Below, piece after piece: positions 17,555 to 26,258 of a DNA stretch of 49,255 bases. The DNA comes from Gemmatimonadota bacterium (lineage in GTDB: Bacteria > Gemmatimonadota > Gemmatimonadetes > Gemmatimonadales > Gemmatimonadaceae), in NCBI GenBank assembly GCA_002737115.1, contig NSHR01000030.1:1-49255 (forward strand), read 5' to 3'. The position numbers and the translations under genes were made by a program. The stretch's first letter is position 1. The number at the start of each line of letters is the position of its first letter. The notes below the pieces were generated by a model. It made no database searches. It had not been told where the DNA came from and saw only the letters and a list, made by a program, of their open reading frames with translations.

Positions 17555-18351
17555 GACTGCCTCGGTGTGGCCGTGCGACCCGCCACCAGCGCCGCATCGG
17601 CTTCATCACGCTGCTGCAGCATCACGAACACGTCTTCCACCTTTTCGGCATTGAACTGCTTCACGATCTCCGCCGGCGTACCGAGACCGATCAAGTGCCC
17701 GCGCGACAAAAACGCGAGCCGCTGACAGCGCTCGGCTTCGTCCATGTAGTGCGTGGTGACCAGAATCGTCGTGCCCTCGCGCGCCAGCTGATAAATCGTT
17801 TCCCAGAACGTCCGACGCGCCGCCGGATCGACACCGGCCGTGGGCTCATCGAGAAACACCAGATCGGGGCGATGCGCCGTGGCGCACGCGAGCGCGAGCC
17901 GTTGTTTCCAGCCGCCGCTGAGTGTGCCCGCGCGCTGCTGCAATCGCGAGCCGAGCCCCAATGAGTCCACGTGATCGGCCAGTCGCCGCTCGCGGTCATG
18001 CCCCACCAGTCCATACACCGACGAGTAGAAGCGGAGATTCTCCGCTACGGTGAGTTCATCGTACAACCCGTAGCGCTGCGACATGTACCCGATGCGTCGA
18101 CGCACACCTTCCGTGTTCGTCTCCACATCGAGACCGGCCACTTCCGCCGAACCACTGGTGGGCACCACCAGCCCGCACAGCATGCGAATCGTGGTCGTCT
18201 TGCCCGACCCGTTGGGCCCAAGCAAACCGAATACCTCGCCGCGCGCGATCTCGAGATCGAGCCCGGCCACCGCCACCAGTTCGCCGTAAGCTTTCCGCAG
18301 CGCGCGCGTCCGTACGACCGCGTTCCCAACGGCGTTCACCAGCGCACTCAC
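17551..18351 (-). CDS. ABC transporter ATP-binding protein
   Basis: 266 aa. The Walker A motif GPNGSGKTT, Q-loop region, signature LSGGWKQRL and Walker B LVFLDEPTAGVD are all intact, followed by the switch His in TTHYMDEAE. It powers the ABC-2 permease encoded next and overlaps both neighbouring genes by four bases, so the three proteins are likely made together. The substrate is unknown; adaptor-linked exporters of this kind usually pump drugs or lipids. Confidence 0.95.
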   Translation of the reverse strand: MSALVNAVGNAVVRTRALRKAYGELVAVAGLDLEIARGEVFGLLGPNGSGKTTTIRMLCGLVVPTSGSAEVAGLDVETNTEGVRRRIGYMSQRYGLYDELTVAENLRFYSSVYGLVGHDRERRLADHVDSLGLGSRLQQRAGTLSGGWKQRLALACATAHRPDLVFLDEPTAGVDPAARRTFWETIYQLAREGTTILVTTHYMDEAERCQRLAFLSRGHLIGLGTPAEIVKQFNAEKVEDVFVMLQQRDEADAALVAGRTATPRQS

Positions 18352-19316
18352 TTGGTGGGGCGTGGCAACAGTACCGAAATCGGCATGCCGGCGCGCAGTC
18401 GTTGCGTCGTGTCGGTGAATTCCACCTTCACGCCGAACAGCAGATCTGAACGCTCCTTATCGGTGAGCGCGACGCGGGGCGTGAACTCGGCCCGCGTGGC
18501 GATGGCAGCAATCCGTCCGCGAAACAGCGTGGAGTCTCCATCAAGACGTGCCGACAGGGAATCGCCCGGATGCAGCGTGGGCAACACGAACTGCGACACA
18601 TAAATGCGGGCCCACGGGCGCGACGGCTGCGCCACCGTGATCGCGCTCTGACCGGCTGCCATCACTTCGCCCGGCTCCACGTTACGGCTCGATACCACCC
18701 CCGCCACCGGCGCGACGAGCACCAGGTCATTCGCGGTGGCGCGCCACCCTTCGGCGGCCGCCTGTGCCCCACGCGCCTCGGCGATGGCCGCCTGACGCCG
18801 CTCCGGGCGCGCGCCGTCCTGAATCAGCCGCAGCGCCTGGCGGGCGGCATCCCGACGGCCGGCCGTCACCCGCACCGAGGCCCGGACCGCATCGAGCGAG
18901 GCCCGACTCACGTCGCCCTTGGCCGCGAGTGGCTCGAGTCGCCCGAGATCGGCCGCCGCCCGATCGGCATCCGCCTCGGCGGCCCGGAGTTCGGCCTGAG
19001 CACGGCTGATCTCGGCCGGGCGGGCGCCACGCGCCAGCTCGCGCGACGCTTCCTGCGCGGCAGCGGCCCGGGCCTCGGCTTGCGCCGTGGAGCTGGCCAA
19101 CGTCGGCGTGGTGAACAACACCAGCGTGTCGCCGGCTTGGACTTCGTCCCCCTCCTGCACCAACACGCGAAGCGCGCGGGCCGGCTGCAGTGGGCCGACG
19201 TCCACTTCGACCATCTCGAGGGTGCCAACGGCCATGTCGGGCGCCGACGACCGTGCACAACCGCCAAGGAGCAGAAGCGTCCCAAGCGCGACCATCGGGA
19301 AAGCACGCACAATCAC
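18348..19316 (-). CDS. HlyD-family membrane-fusion lipoprotein
   Basis: About 322 aa. A lipobox signal peptide (LGTLLLLGGC) precedes a biotinyl-lipoyl-like half motif (VQEGDEVQAGDTL), a long Ala/Arg/Glu-rich coiled-coil hairpin (about residues 75-190), and a second barrel half (ARIYVSQFVLPTLHPGD). It links the ABC permease to the outer membrane. The start is uncertain: GTG 19316 gives an Arg-containing n-region, whereas ATG 19295 would leave none. The ORF-track start at 19415 adds an unlikely leader. Confidence 0.88.
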   Translation of the reverse strand: MIVRAFPMVALGTLLLLGGCARSSAPDMAVGTLEMVEVDVGPLQPARALRVLVQEGDEVQAGDTLVLFTTPTLASSTAQAEARAAAAQEASRELARGARPAEISRAQAELRAAEADADRAAADLGRLEPLAAKGDVSRASLDAVRASVRVTAGRRDAARQALRLIQDGARPERRQAAIAEARGAQAAAEGWRATANDLVLVAPVAGVVSSRNVEPGEVMAAGQSAITVAQPSRPWARIYVSQFVLPTLHPGDSLSARLDGDSTLFRGRIAAIATRAEFTPRVALTDKERSDLLFGVKVEFTDTTQRLRAGMPISVLLPRPTK

Positions 19317-19393
19317 GGAATCACTCGCGAAGAGAGACACACACCGAACCGGACACGCTTGACCGGCCGACCACGGCAACATTGCATTCCAAT

Positions 19394-19885
19394 ATGCCTC
19401 ACGCCACCCCACCAACCCCTATAGAAGCGCCTTCGTCCGAAGAGGGTGCGTTGCCGGCGTCGCTGGCCCGCACCCTTCGGCAGTTCCGTCTGCTTGAGCG
19501 GGAAGACAAGATGCAGGCGCTCCTGGGATGGTCCAAGAAGCTCGAGCCGCTCCCCGATCGGTTCGCGGGTCTCGATCGGACCGCGTTTACCGTGCCCGAA
19601 TGCCAGACGCGAGTCGATATCTTCCCCGAACGTCACGACGACGGTACGATCCACTTCTACGCCGACGTCAACGCCCGCCAATCGCCGACGGTGGCCGCGG
19701 TTCTCGCGATCACCTTCGCGGCCGTCAACGATCAGCCGCCGTCCGTCACGCTGGCGCTCCCGTCAGATTTCGTGCGACTGCTGATGCAGGACATCGGACT
19801 CGGCGCCCGCGAATCCGGCCTCTCCGCCATGGTTGCCCGTCTCACGCGGTTCGCGGCGCAGAGTGAGACGACGGCGTCGGCATAG
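19394..19885 (+). CDS. sufE: SufE-like sulfur-acceptor protein
   Basis: 163 aa with the SufE fold. An N-terminal helix region is followed by DKMQALLGWSKKL, the acceptor cysteine C70 in VPECQTRV, and a C-terminal helical part. SufE takes persulfide sulfur from the desulfurase SufS for Fe-S cluster assembly. No sufS, sufB, sufC or sufD is nearby, so the gene is detached from its usual operon. ATG 19394 is divergent from the exporter operon. Confidence 0.9.
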   Translation: MPHATPPTPIEAPSSEEGALPASLARTLRQFRLLEREDKMQALLGWSKKLEPLPDRFAGLDRTAFTVPECQTRVDIFPERHDDGTIHFYADVNARQSPTVAAVLAITFAAVNDQPPSVTLALPSDFVRLLMQDIGLGARESGLSAMVARLTRFAAQSETTASA

Positions 19886-20040
19886 CGCGTGTCGCCGACT
19901 CCGTACCCCATACTTCCTCCTCCAGACTGTTTTATGCCGACTACCATCACCGTCCGGATGCACGGGTCGCTCGGAATGTCTGCCGAAGTCGCCGCGCCAT
20001 TGAGCGCGCCGCTCGACGCTCCGGCTCGCTGAGCGCGGCG

Positions 20041-20823
20041 ATGCGGTTCGTGCGAACGCTGCAGCACTGGTGGGCTTGGACGGTGACTGCTCTCGTCGTG
20101 ATACTCGGCACGCCGGTCGTCGCCCTGATTTATGCGGTCACGGCCCCTTTCGATCCGGGTCGCTATGCCGCCGGCCGCGCCTTCCGTTTGGTCGGTGTCA
20201 CGGCGCTGCGCCTCAATAGCCTTTGGCGCTTCCATACCCGCGGTTCGCTAGCGGATGCCCGACGCCCGTACGTGGTCGTGGCCAATCACGAGTCGTACGC
20301 CGACGTGTTCCTGATCAGCTGCTTCCCGTGGGAAATGAAGTGGCTGAGCAAAGACACGATGTTCAAGCTGCCGTTCATGGGCTGGATGATGCAGATGGCC
20401 GGCGACATCAAGCTCGTGCGCGGTAATCGCGACTCCGCGGCCGATGCGATTCTGCAGTGTCGCGATCGACTCAAGAAAAACGTCTCGGTAATGATCTTCC
20501 CCGAGGGCACGCGCTCGCGCTCGTGGGAGATGCTGCCGTTCAAAGACGGCGCCTTCCGCTTGGCCATCGAGTCCGGCGCCCCGATTCTGCCGATCGCCGT
20601 CGCGGGCACGCGTAACGCGATGGCGAAGGGGAGCTTCCGCTTTTTGCCGGCCCGCGCGATCGCACAGCTGCTCGAACCGATTCCTACCACGGGGATGACG
20701 CTCGCCGACGTCGGCACGCTCAAGCAGCTCACCCGTGAGCGCATCGAAGCGGGCCGCCGTTTGCTCGCCGCCGAGCTGGGCATTCGCGTCGGCGACGACG
20801 CGACGACGGTTCCGACGGCCTGA
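20041..20823 (+). CDS. plsC: 1-acyl-sn-glycerol-3-phosphate acyltransferase (PlsC-like)
   Basis: 260 aa with an N-terminal membrane helix (WAWTVTALVVILGTPVVALIY). The acyltransferase motif H-x4-D is at H83-D88 (ANHESYAD), with FPEGTRSR about 70 residues later and a third block around PILPIAVAGTRN. It makes phosphatidic acid from lysophosphatidic acid at the inner membrane. It begins after a 155-base gap behind sufE and is followed within eight bases by the SDR-like gene. Confidence 0.92.
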   Translation: MRFVRTLQHWWAWTVTALVVILGTPVVALIYAVTAPFDPGRYAAGRAFRLVGVTALRLNSLWRFHTRGSLADARRPYVVVANHESYADVFLISCFPWEMKWLSKDTMFKLPFMGWMMQMAGDIKLVRGNRDSAADAILQCRDRLKKNVSVMIFPEGTRSRSWEMLPFKDGAFRLAIESGAPILPIAVAGTRNAMAKGSFRFLPARAIAQLLEPIPTTGMTLADVGTLKQLTRERIEAGRRLLAAELGIRVGDDATTVPTA

Positions 20824-20830
20824 CCTCGCC

Positions 20831-21865
20831 ATGACCATGGCGGCGCCGACCAACGAGCTCGCGCTCGACGCGCTGCTCTCGGCGCCCGACGACGACACCG
20901 TACGTGCGCTCACGTCGATCCCGGGTGACGTGATCATTCTCGGTGCGGGCGGCAAAATGGGCCCCACCGTGGCCCGCATGGCGCGCCGTGCCATCGCCGA
21001 TCCGTCGCGCCGCGTGATCGCCGTGTCACGCTTCACCGACGACCGCGCCGCAGTGGCGCTGAACGACCATGGCGTGGAAACCATCCGCGCCGATCTGGCC
21101 GATCCAGCGGCCGTGGCGGCGCTGCCCGACGCGCCGAACGTGCTGTGGATGGCCGGCCAGAAGTTCGGCGCGACCGGCGATCCAGTGGGCACGTGGACAC
21201 AGAACGTCGTGGCCTCCACCCTCGCGGCGCAGCGCTATGCCGGTTCGCGCACGGTGTGCTTCTCCACCGGCAATGTGTACGGGCGTCAGCCGGTATCCCT
21301 CGGCGGGGCCCGCGAGCACGATGCGCTCGTGCCCGACGGTGAATACGCAGCCTCATGCATCGGCCGCGAGCGCGTATTCGAATCCATCGCGAAGCGCACG
21401 CGTACGCCGCTGCTACTGTATCGCTTGTTCTACGCCTGTGACCTGCGCTACGGAGTGGTGACCGACATTGCGCACAAGGTGCTGCATGGTGTGCCGGTGT
21501 CGCTCGAGACCGCCTTCGTGAACGTGATCTGGCAGGGTGATGCGAATCGGCTCGCCTTACGTGCGCTCACGCAGGCCGCGGTACCCGCCGCCGATGACAC
21601 GGTCGCGATGAATGTCACGGGGCCTGTGGTCGCCGTGCGCGAGATCGCTGAACGCATCGGTGCCATCGCCAACCTGTCGCCGGTGTTTGCCGGCACGCCG
21701 AGTGATGACGCGTTGATCGCGAATATCGACCGACTGTCCGAGCGACTGCCATACACGGCGTTGCCGCTCGATACGCTGTGCGCATGGGCTGTACAGTGGA
21801 TCCGCGACGGTGGTCGTTTGCTGAACAAGCCCACCAAGTTCGAGGTGCGCGATGGTCGATACTAG
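20831..21865 (+). CDS. NAD-dependent epimerase/dehydratase-like protein (atypical SDR)
   Basis: 344 aa with a Rossmann fold opening VIILGAGGKMGPTVARM. The catalytic Tyr is at Y172, but the motif reads YAASC, with Cys176 where SDR enzymes have Lys; the sequence at 21337-21366 is clear. It overlaps the next gene by 14 bases. Pairing with a DapA-like aldolase suggests a sugar-acid or related carbohydrate pathway, but no substrate can be named. The start is ATG 20831, just after the plsC stop; the ORF-track start lies inside plsC. Confidence 0.85.
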   Translation: MTMAAPTNELALDALLSAPDDDTVRALTSIPGDVIILGAGGKMGPTVARMARRAIADPSRRVIAVSRFTDDRAAVALNDHGVETIRADLADPAAVAALPDAPNVLWMAGQKFGATGDPVGTWTQNVVASTLAAQRYAGSRTVCFSTGNVYGRQPVSLGGAREHDALVPDGEYAASCIGRERVFESIAKRTRTPLLLYRLFYACDLRYGVVTDIAHKVLHGVPVSLETAFVNVIWQGDANRLALRALTQAAVPAADDTVAMNVTGPVVAVREIAERIGAIANLSPVFAGTPSDDALIANIDRLSERLPYTALPLDTLCAWAVQWIRDGGRLLNKPTKFEVRDGRY

Positions 21866-22937
21866 GCGCGGCGCGGTCGACGCTTTCGACATGCGCCGTC
21901 ACTTGAACATTGGCCAGGTGATTCCGGCGCATCCCTTGGCGTTGCTGCCCACGCGCGGCATGGACGAACGGCACCAGCGGGCGCTCACACGCTATTACGT
22001 AGCGGCGGGAGCCGGCGGGATGGCGGTCGGTGTGCACACCACGGGGTTTGCCATTCATGACGCCAAGATCGGCCTGTACCGACCGGTGCTGGAACTCGCC
22101 GCCGAAACGGCCAACGAGGCGCTCGCGCGTGATCCGCGCGCCTTCGTGCGTGTGGCCGGGCTCATCGGCGACACGGCCCAGGCCGTGCGCGAGGCGCAGA
22201 TCGCACAGGCGTTGGGCTATCACTGCGGCCTGTTATCCTTGGGTGCATGGCGCGACGCGACCGAGCCGGCGATTCTCGCGCACTGCGCGCGGGTGGCCGA
22301 GGTGATGCCGCTGTTCGGGTTCTATCTGCAGCCGGCGGTGGGCGGACGGCGATTGTCCTACGCGTTCTGGCGCGAGTTCGCCGAGATCCAGAACGTGGTG
22401 GCGATCAAGGTGGCACCGTTCGATCGCTATGCGACGCTGGATGTGGTGCGCGCGCTCGCCGACGCGGGGCGCGACGACATCGCGTTGTATACGGGCAACG
22501 ACGATGCGATCGTGCCTGATCTGGTCACCGATGTGCCGGTGGTCAGCGGCGGCCGCGCGTACACGCGCCACTTCGTGGGCGGACTGCTTGGGCAATGGGC
22601 GGTGTGGACGTCACGCGCGGTCGAGATGCTGCGCGAGATTCAGCGGTGGCGCGCGTCGGGGGCGGATACGATACCGCGTGAGTGGCTCACTCGCGGCGCG
22701 GCACTCACGATGGCCAACGCGGTAATCTTCGACGCGGCGCACGGCTACCAGGGCTGCCTGCCGGGCATTCTCGAAATACTCCGCCTGCAGGGACTCGTGC
22801 GCGGCACGTGGACCTTCGACACGCACGAGCAGCTGTCGCCGGGGCAGGCCGAGGCGTTGGCGCGATTGTCGGAGCAGTATCCAGACTTGACCGACGATGC
22901 GTTTGTGTCGGAACGGCTGGATGAGTTTCTGGCGTGA
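21852..22937 (+). CDS. Dihydrodipicolinate-synthase-family aldolase/lyase
   Basis: A 361-aa TIM-barrel protein of the DapA/N-acetylneuraminate-lyase superfamily. The predicted Schiff-base lysine is K186 (VVAIKVAPF). The N-terminal region has GAGGMAVGVHTTGFAIH, the equivalent of the substrate-carboxylate site. It is longer than true DapA (about 290 aa) and not near lysine genes, so it is more likely a sugar-acid aldolase or dehydratase. Translational overlap with the SDR-like gene implies that the two act in one pathway. Confidence 0.85.
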   Translation: MVDTRRGAVDAFDMRRHLNIGQVIPAHPLALLPTRGMDERHQRALTRYYVAAGAGGMAVGVHTTGFAIHDAKIGLYRPVLELAAETANEALARDPRAFVRVAGLIGDTAQAVREAQIAQALGYHCGLLSLGAWRDATEPAILAHCARVAEVMPLFGFYLQPAVGGRRLSYAFWREFAEIQNVVAIKVAPFDRYATLDVVRALADAGRDDIALYTGNDDAIVPDLVTDVPVVSGGRAYTRHFVGGLLGQWAVWTSRAVEMLREIQRWRASGADTIPREWLTRGAALTMANAVIFDAAHGYQGCLPGILEILRLQGLVRGTWTFDTHEQLSPGQAEALARLSEQYPDLTDDAFVSERLDEFLA

Positions 22938-22957
22938 TGCGTAAATCGCTGAACTGA

Positions 22958-23458
22958 TTACCGCGCCACCGGCAACAGCTTCCCATGCCAGCTCTCGACG
23001 GCAGCGCGCTCAAAGCCGGCGCGATACGCACCGACCGTGGTAATCGTCGTGTCGAACACGTGCGTCTCCGGCACCACCGCACCACCCGCCGCAGCCTCGC
23101 GAAACACCGGTCGCGCCCCCGACACCACGGTGCCAGCCGCATCGCGCCAATACACCGTGCCGCCACCGACTAGCGTGGTGCCCACGAGTGATTCGATGTC
23201 GCGGAGCACATGAAAGAGCCCGTCGATCGAACAGCCCGTGGCACCGGTGGCCGCTTCGTCCACGCCGATCACGAGGAAGCGATCGTCGCGCCATTCGCGA
23301 GCACAGACCAGCGGGGCGCCATGCGCGCGCCAGTTGGCGAGGTGGGCGTCCACGGTCGATAAGAGTGACTGCGCCGCGGCACCGACCACCGGTGCCGCCG
23401 CGCCAAATACCCATGCCCTTGAATCATCGGGCAACGCCTCAAACCCCACGACCGGCAT
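22958..23458 (-). CDS. Conserved hypothetical protein (family often misnamed ABC transporter ATPase)
   Basis: 166 aa from ATG 23458, five bases after the SPFH gene's stop. It has no P-loop. Recognisable blocks are FEALPDDSRAWVF, NWRAHGAPL and ATGCSIDGLFHVL. These resemble a family common in Bacteroidetes that databases often label ABC transporter ATPase without support. The function is unknown. The coupling to the SPFH gene is the only clue. Confidence 0.75.
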   Translation of the reverse strand: MPVVGFEALPDDSRAWVFGAAAPVVGAAAQSLLSTVDAHLANWRAHGAPLVCAREWRDDRFLVIGVDEAATGATGCSIDGLFHVLRDIESLVGTTLVGGGTVYWRDAAGTVVSGARPVFREAAAGGAVVPETHVFDTTITTVGAYRAGFERAAVESWHGKLLPVAR

Positions 23459-23463
23459 GGTGT

Positions 23464-24426
23464 TTACTCCGGGTTCTTGGAGCCGGGAAGCTGCAACATC
23501 GGCATCGCACCACCAGTTACCTGCGGCATCTGCCCGTTCCAACGCTTCGCCATCTCGTACTGCACCAGTGTGTTCGTGATGCTCTTCGACAGCAACTCGT
23601 TGGCGCGCGCCTGTGCTTCTGCTTCGGCGGTGATCGCCTTGGCGCGGCCGGCCGCCTTGATGCTGTCACCCTGCGCCTGGAACGTGTTCTTCTGCAGCTC
23701 ATTCTGCGCCGTGAGTGCCTGCTGCTGCATAACATTCTTGAGCGAAATTGCGTCCATGACCGCTTTGGGCGCGCGGAACTCATTCAGCGTGAACTGCCGC
23801 ACGACGATGCCGTACGGGTCGAGTCGCTTCTGCAGGTTGGCCTGCGTGCGCGTTACGACTTCCGCCTTCTTCGGACCGAGAATGGCCGCGATCTCCTCGT
23901 TGCCCACCACTTCCTGCAGCGACTGACGGATCGCCTGTCGGATGTAGCCATGCGAGATAGTCTCCACATCAGTGCGGAAGGTCTGATAGAGCTGCGGCAC
24001 CTTGTCGCCACTTAATTCAAAGCTCATCGACACGTCGAGTGACAACGGCTGCCCCTCCACCGAGTTCACGTTGATTTCGTCGTTGTTCGGAGAGCCCTCG
24101 GTGCTCTCCCGCGTGAGCACCAACGTCTGCATGAACGTGGGATACTCCTGGATCTGCGTCATCAGCGGATTCCGGAGGTGGAAGCCGGGGCCCAACGGCG
24201 TGGGATCCACACCGCCGCCGCCACGATGAATCACGATGCCCACGTGGCCGGGTTCGATGTAGGCCACCGAGGGTCGCACCAGAAAGAGCAGCACCATCAG
24301 CACCACGAGCCCAGCGGCGAGCTTCATGAACGTCCCGCTATCACCACCGCCACCGGGGATGCCATTGAGGGGATTGCGCAAGGAACTCCGCAGTTCGTCG
24401 AACGTCGAATCAATTGGTGTGGCCAT
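23464..24426 (-). CDS. SPFH/prohibitin-family membrane protein
   Basis: 320 aa with one N-terminal membrane helix (MKLAAGLVVLMVLLFLV). An SPFH domain starts at YIEPGHVGIVIHRGGGGVD, and a helical coiled-coil tail rich in Ala/Gln/Glu begins near NVMQQQALTAQNELQ. Proteins of this class form large ring assemblies that organise membranes and regulate proteases. ATG 24426 is fixed by AGGAGG seven bases upstream; the ORF-track extension to 24738 is spurious. The preceding frames may encode a small zinc protein. Confidence 0.92.
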   Translation of the reverse strand: MATPIDSTFDELRSSLRNPLNGIPGGGGDSGTFMKLAAGLVVLMVLLFLVRPSVAYIEPGHVGIVIHRGGGGVDPTPLGPGFHLRNPLMTQIQEYPTFMQTLVLTRESTEGSPNNDEINVNSVEGQPLSLDVSMSFELSGDKVPQLYQTFRTDVETISHGYIRQAIRQSLQEVVGNEEIAAILGPKKAEVVTRTQANLQKRLDPYGIVVRQFTLNEFRAPKAVMDAISLKNVMQQQALTAQNELQKNTFQAQGDSIKAAGRAKAITAEAEAQARANELLSKSITNTLVQYEMAKRWNGQMPQVTGGAMPMLQLPGSKNPE

Positions 24427-24671
24427 GGACGGCCTCCTTATAGCAATGAGGACACAACGGTTCACCGGTCGGCAGCCGTACGAGATCCTCTTCGCGCTGC
24501 AGCCCGTGAACAGGGCACGTGAGATCGGCTTGGCGATCAAGGCGCTTGCGGTTGGCCGTCTGCCGAATCCGGCGGCCAAATGGGGTAAAGCCCTAGCGCC
24601 GTAACGAAAAGAGCGCCGACGACCGCCAGCAGGGCGATGAAGAGGGCGCTCTCGAGCATGATGGCGTTCAT
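24410..24671 (-). other. Possible small membrane zinc-ribbon gene read through a +1 frameshift
   Basis: From ATG 24671 a 44-codon frame encodes a membrane helix (ALFIALLAVVGALFVTAL) and a Pro-rich linker, then stops at CCTTGA (TGA 24539-24537). In the +1 frame the next 42 codons give a CPVH...CPHC zinc-ribbon-like segment, ending at 24410 inside the SPFH start region. The second segment has no ATG, GTG, TTG or CTG codon before its first cysteine. Together the two would form an 86-aa membrane-anchored zinc protein. GC by codon position in the second part (highest at position 1, lowest at position 2) is coding-like by eye. It could be programmed frameshifting, a mutation or an assembly error. 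Confidence 0.45.
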
Positions 24672-24836
24672 ATAGGTACTGAATACTACGGTGCGCGCGT
24701 CGGGAAAGTGTCATCAATCGGCACGACGTGGCGTCCACGCGGCCATGACATACCTGTATCTTGTTGTGCTACAACGAGATAGGCGTGTTTGTGCGGCGGG
24801 AGCTACGGCTGTTGTAGTGGCTGTTGCTGTTGCCGC

Positions 24837-26243
24837 CTACTCGCCCAGCTCAAACCGCAGCATCGACTCAAGATCAGGCAACCGCCACACAAACCCCGCC
24901 TCGCGCAGCACCCGCGGCTCCACGCGCTGACTGGCCAGCACGGTGAGATTGGCCATCTCCTCGCCCAGCAACAACCGCAGCGCGAACGCCGGCGCATGTG
25001 CGATCGTGGGGCGACCCAGCACCGCCCCGAGCACCTTGGTATACTCGGCGTTCGTCACCGCCGCAGGCGCCACCAGGTTGACCGGTCCACGAATATCGTC
25101 GCGCATGAGGCAGAAGTGGATCGCGCCGATTTCATCGTCGAGTGCGATCGGACTGATCCATTGCGAACCCGGCCCAAGTGTGCCGCCCGCACCATAGCGA
25201 AAGAGCGGCGCCTGCGTGCCGAGGGCGCCACCGGCCGCACCCTGCACGATGCCCGTACGCAGGTGCACCACGCGAATACCGGCCTGCTCCGCGGGCGCTG
25301 TACTCGCCTCCCAAGCACGACCGACGTCGGCGAGATAGTCGTTACCAAACGCACTACGCTCGCTGAGGAGTTCGTCACCACGACTGCCGTAGATCCCGAT
25401 GGCCGAGCCACTCAGCAGTACGCTCGGCCTACGCGACAGCTGCGCGAGCGTGTGCGCGAGCAGCGACGTGCCTTCCACCCGACTGCTCTTGAGCGCGGCG
25501 CGGTGCGCGCTCGACCAGCGCGAGGCGATCGATGCCCCAGCCAGATGAATCACGGCATCGACGCCTTCGAGCGCACGCGGATCGAGCTGACCGCGCTCGG
25601 GATTCCACTGTACATCATGACTGCCCGGCTTCGGCGCGCGGCGGCCGATGCGAATCACCTCGTGGCCACCGGTCGACAGAAACGCCGCGAGCTGCGTGCC
25701 GATGAAACCGCTCGCGCCGGTGATCGCAATGCGCAGACGCGGTCGGACGGCGAACTCGGCATGCCGCGCCAGGTCGCCAAGCATGACCGCGTGCCGGTAC
25801 GCGAACACGCGAGCCAACGTGCGCTGCGTGTACGTGCCGGCGACCGTGCTGCCCAAGCCGCCGAGCGGAAGTGCGTAGCGGATATGGTCGTCGAGCATGC
25901 TCGACTGCGCATCGATCGGCGCGAAGCCGTGCGTATGCTCCCACGCCGCAAACGGACCCTTGCGCATCACGTCGCGGAACTGCCGGTTCGCGATGTAATC
26001 ACGATGCTCGAGGGTCCACGTGGTGGGTACCGGGCCGGCGTGCACCTGCAGCACCACCTTGGCCCCGTCGCGAATGCCTCCCGTGTGCTCGAGCACCTTG
26101 GGGCGATCCCATGGCGGAGACAGCCGCTCGAACGCGCCCGCCCGCTCATGCCACGCGAACAGCGCCTCGACGGGCACGGGGGCTTGCACCTGCTTCCGGA
26201 ATTCCTGCATCGACACGATACGCTCCACTGCGGCGACCCGCAT
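24837..26243 (-). CDS. SRPBCC domain fused to TIGR01777-type epimerase
   Basis: 468 aa. Residues 1 to about 155 are a lipid/hydrophobe-binding SRPBCC domain (QEFRKQVQAPVPVEALFAWH at the start). The rest is a short-chain epimerase of the TIGR01777/YfcH type with ITGASGFIGTQLAAFL and SGSAIGIYG. The two-domain form is a known arrangement. No substrate is established for the family. ATG 26243 has AGGGG nine bases upstream and lies 15 bases after the glycosylase stop. A giant antisense ORF on the plus strand (24789-27146) is a shadow. Confidence 0.9.
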   Translation of the reverse strand: MRVAAVERIVSMQEFRKQVQAPVPVEALFAWHERAGAFERLSPPWDRPKVLEHTGGIRDGAKVVLQVHAGPVPTTWTLEHRDYIANRQFRDVMRKGPFAAWEHTHGFAPIDAQSSMLDDHIRYALPLGGLGSTVAGTYTQRTLARVFAYRHAVMLGDLARHAEFAVRPRLRIAITGASGFIGTQLAAFLSTGGHEVIRIGRRAPKPGSHDVQWNPERGQLDPRALEGVDAVIHLAGASIASRWSSAHRAALKSSRVEGTSLLAHTLAQLSRRPSVLLSGSAIGIYGSRGDELLSERSAFGNDYLADVGRAWEASTAPAEQAGIRVVHLRTGIVQGAAGGALGTQAPLFRYGAGGTLGPGSQWISPIALDDEIGAIHFCLMRDDIRGPVNLVAPAAVTNAEYTKVLGAVLGRPTIAHAPAFALRLLLGEEMANLTVLASQRVEPRVLREAGFVWRLPDLESMLRFELGE

Positions 26244-26258
26244 GCACCAGCCCCTGCG

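Noticed and set aside
19936-20032. Small ORF (31 aa) between sufE and plsC
   Set aside because: No Shine-Dalgarno, low-complexity Ala/Pro-rich end and no recognisable homology.
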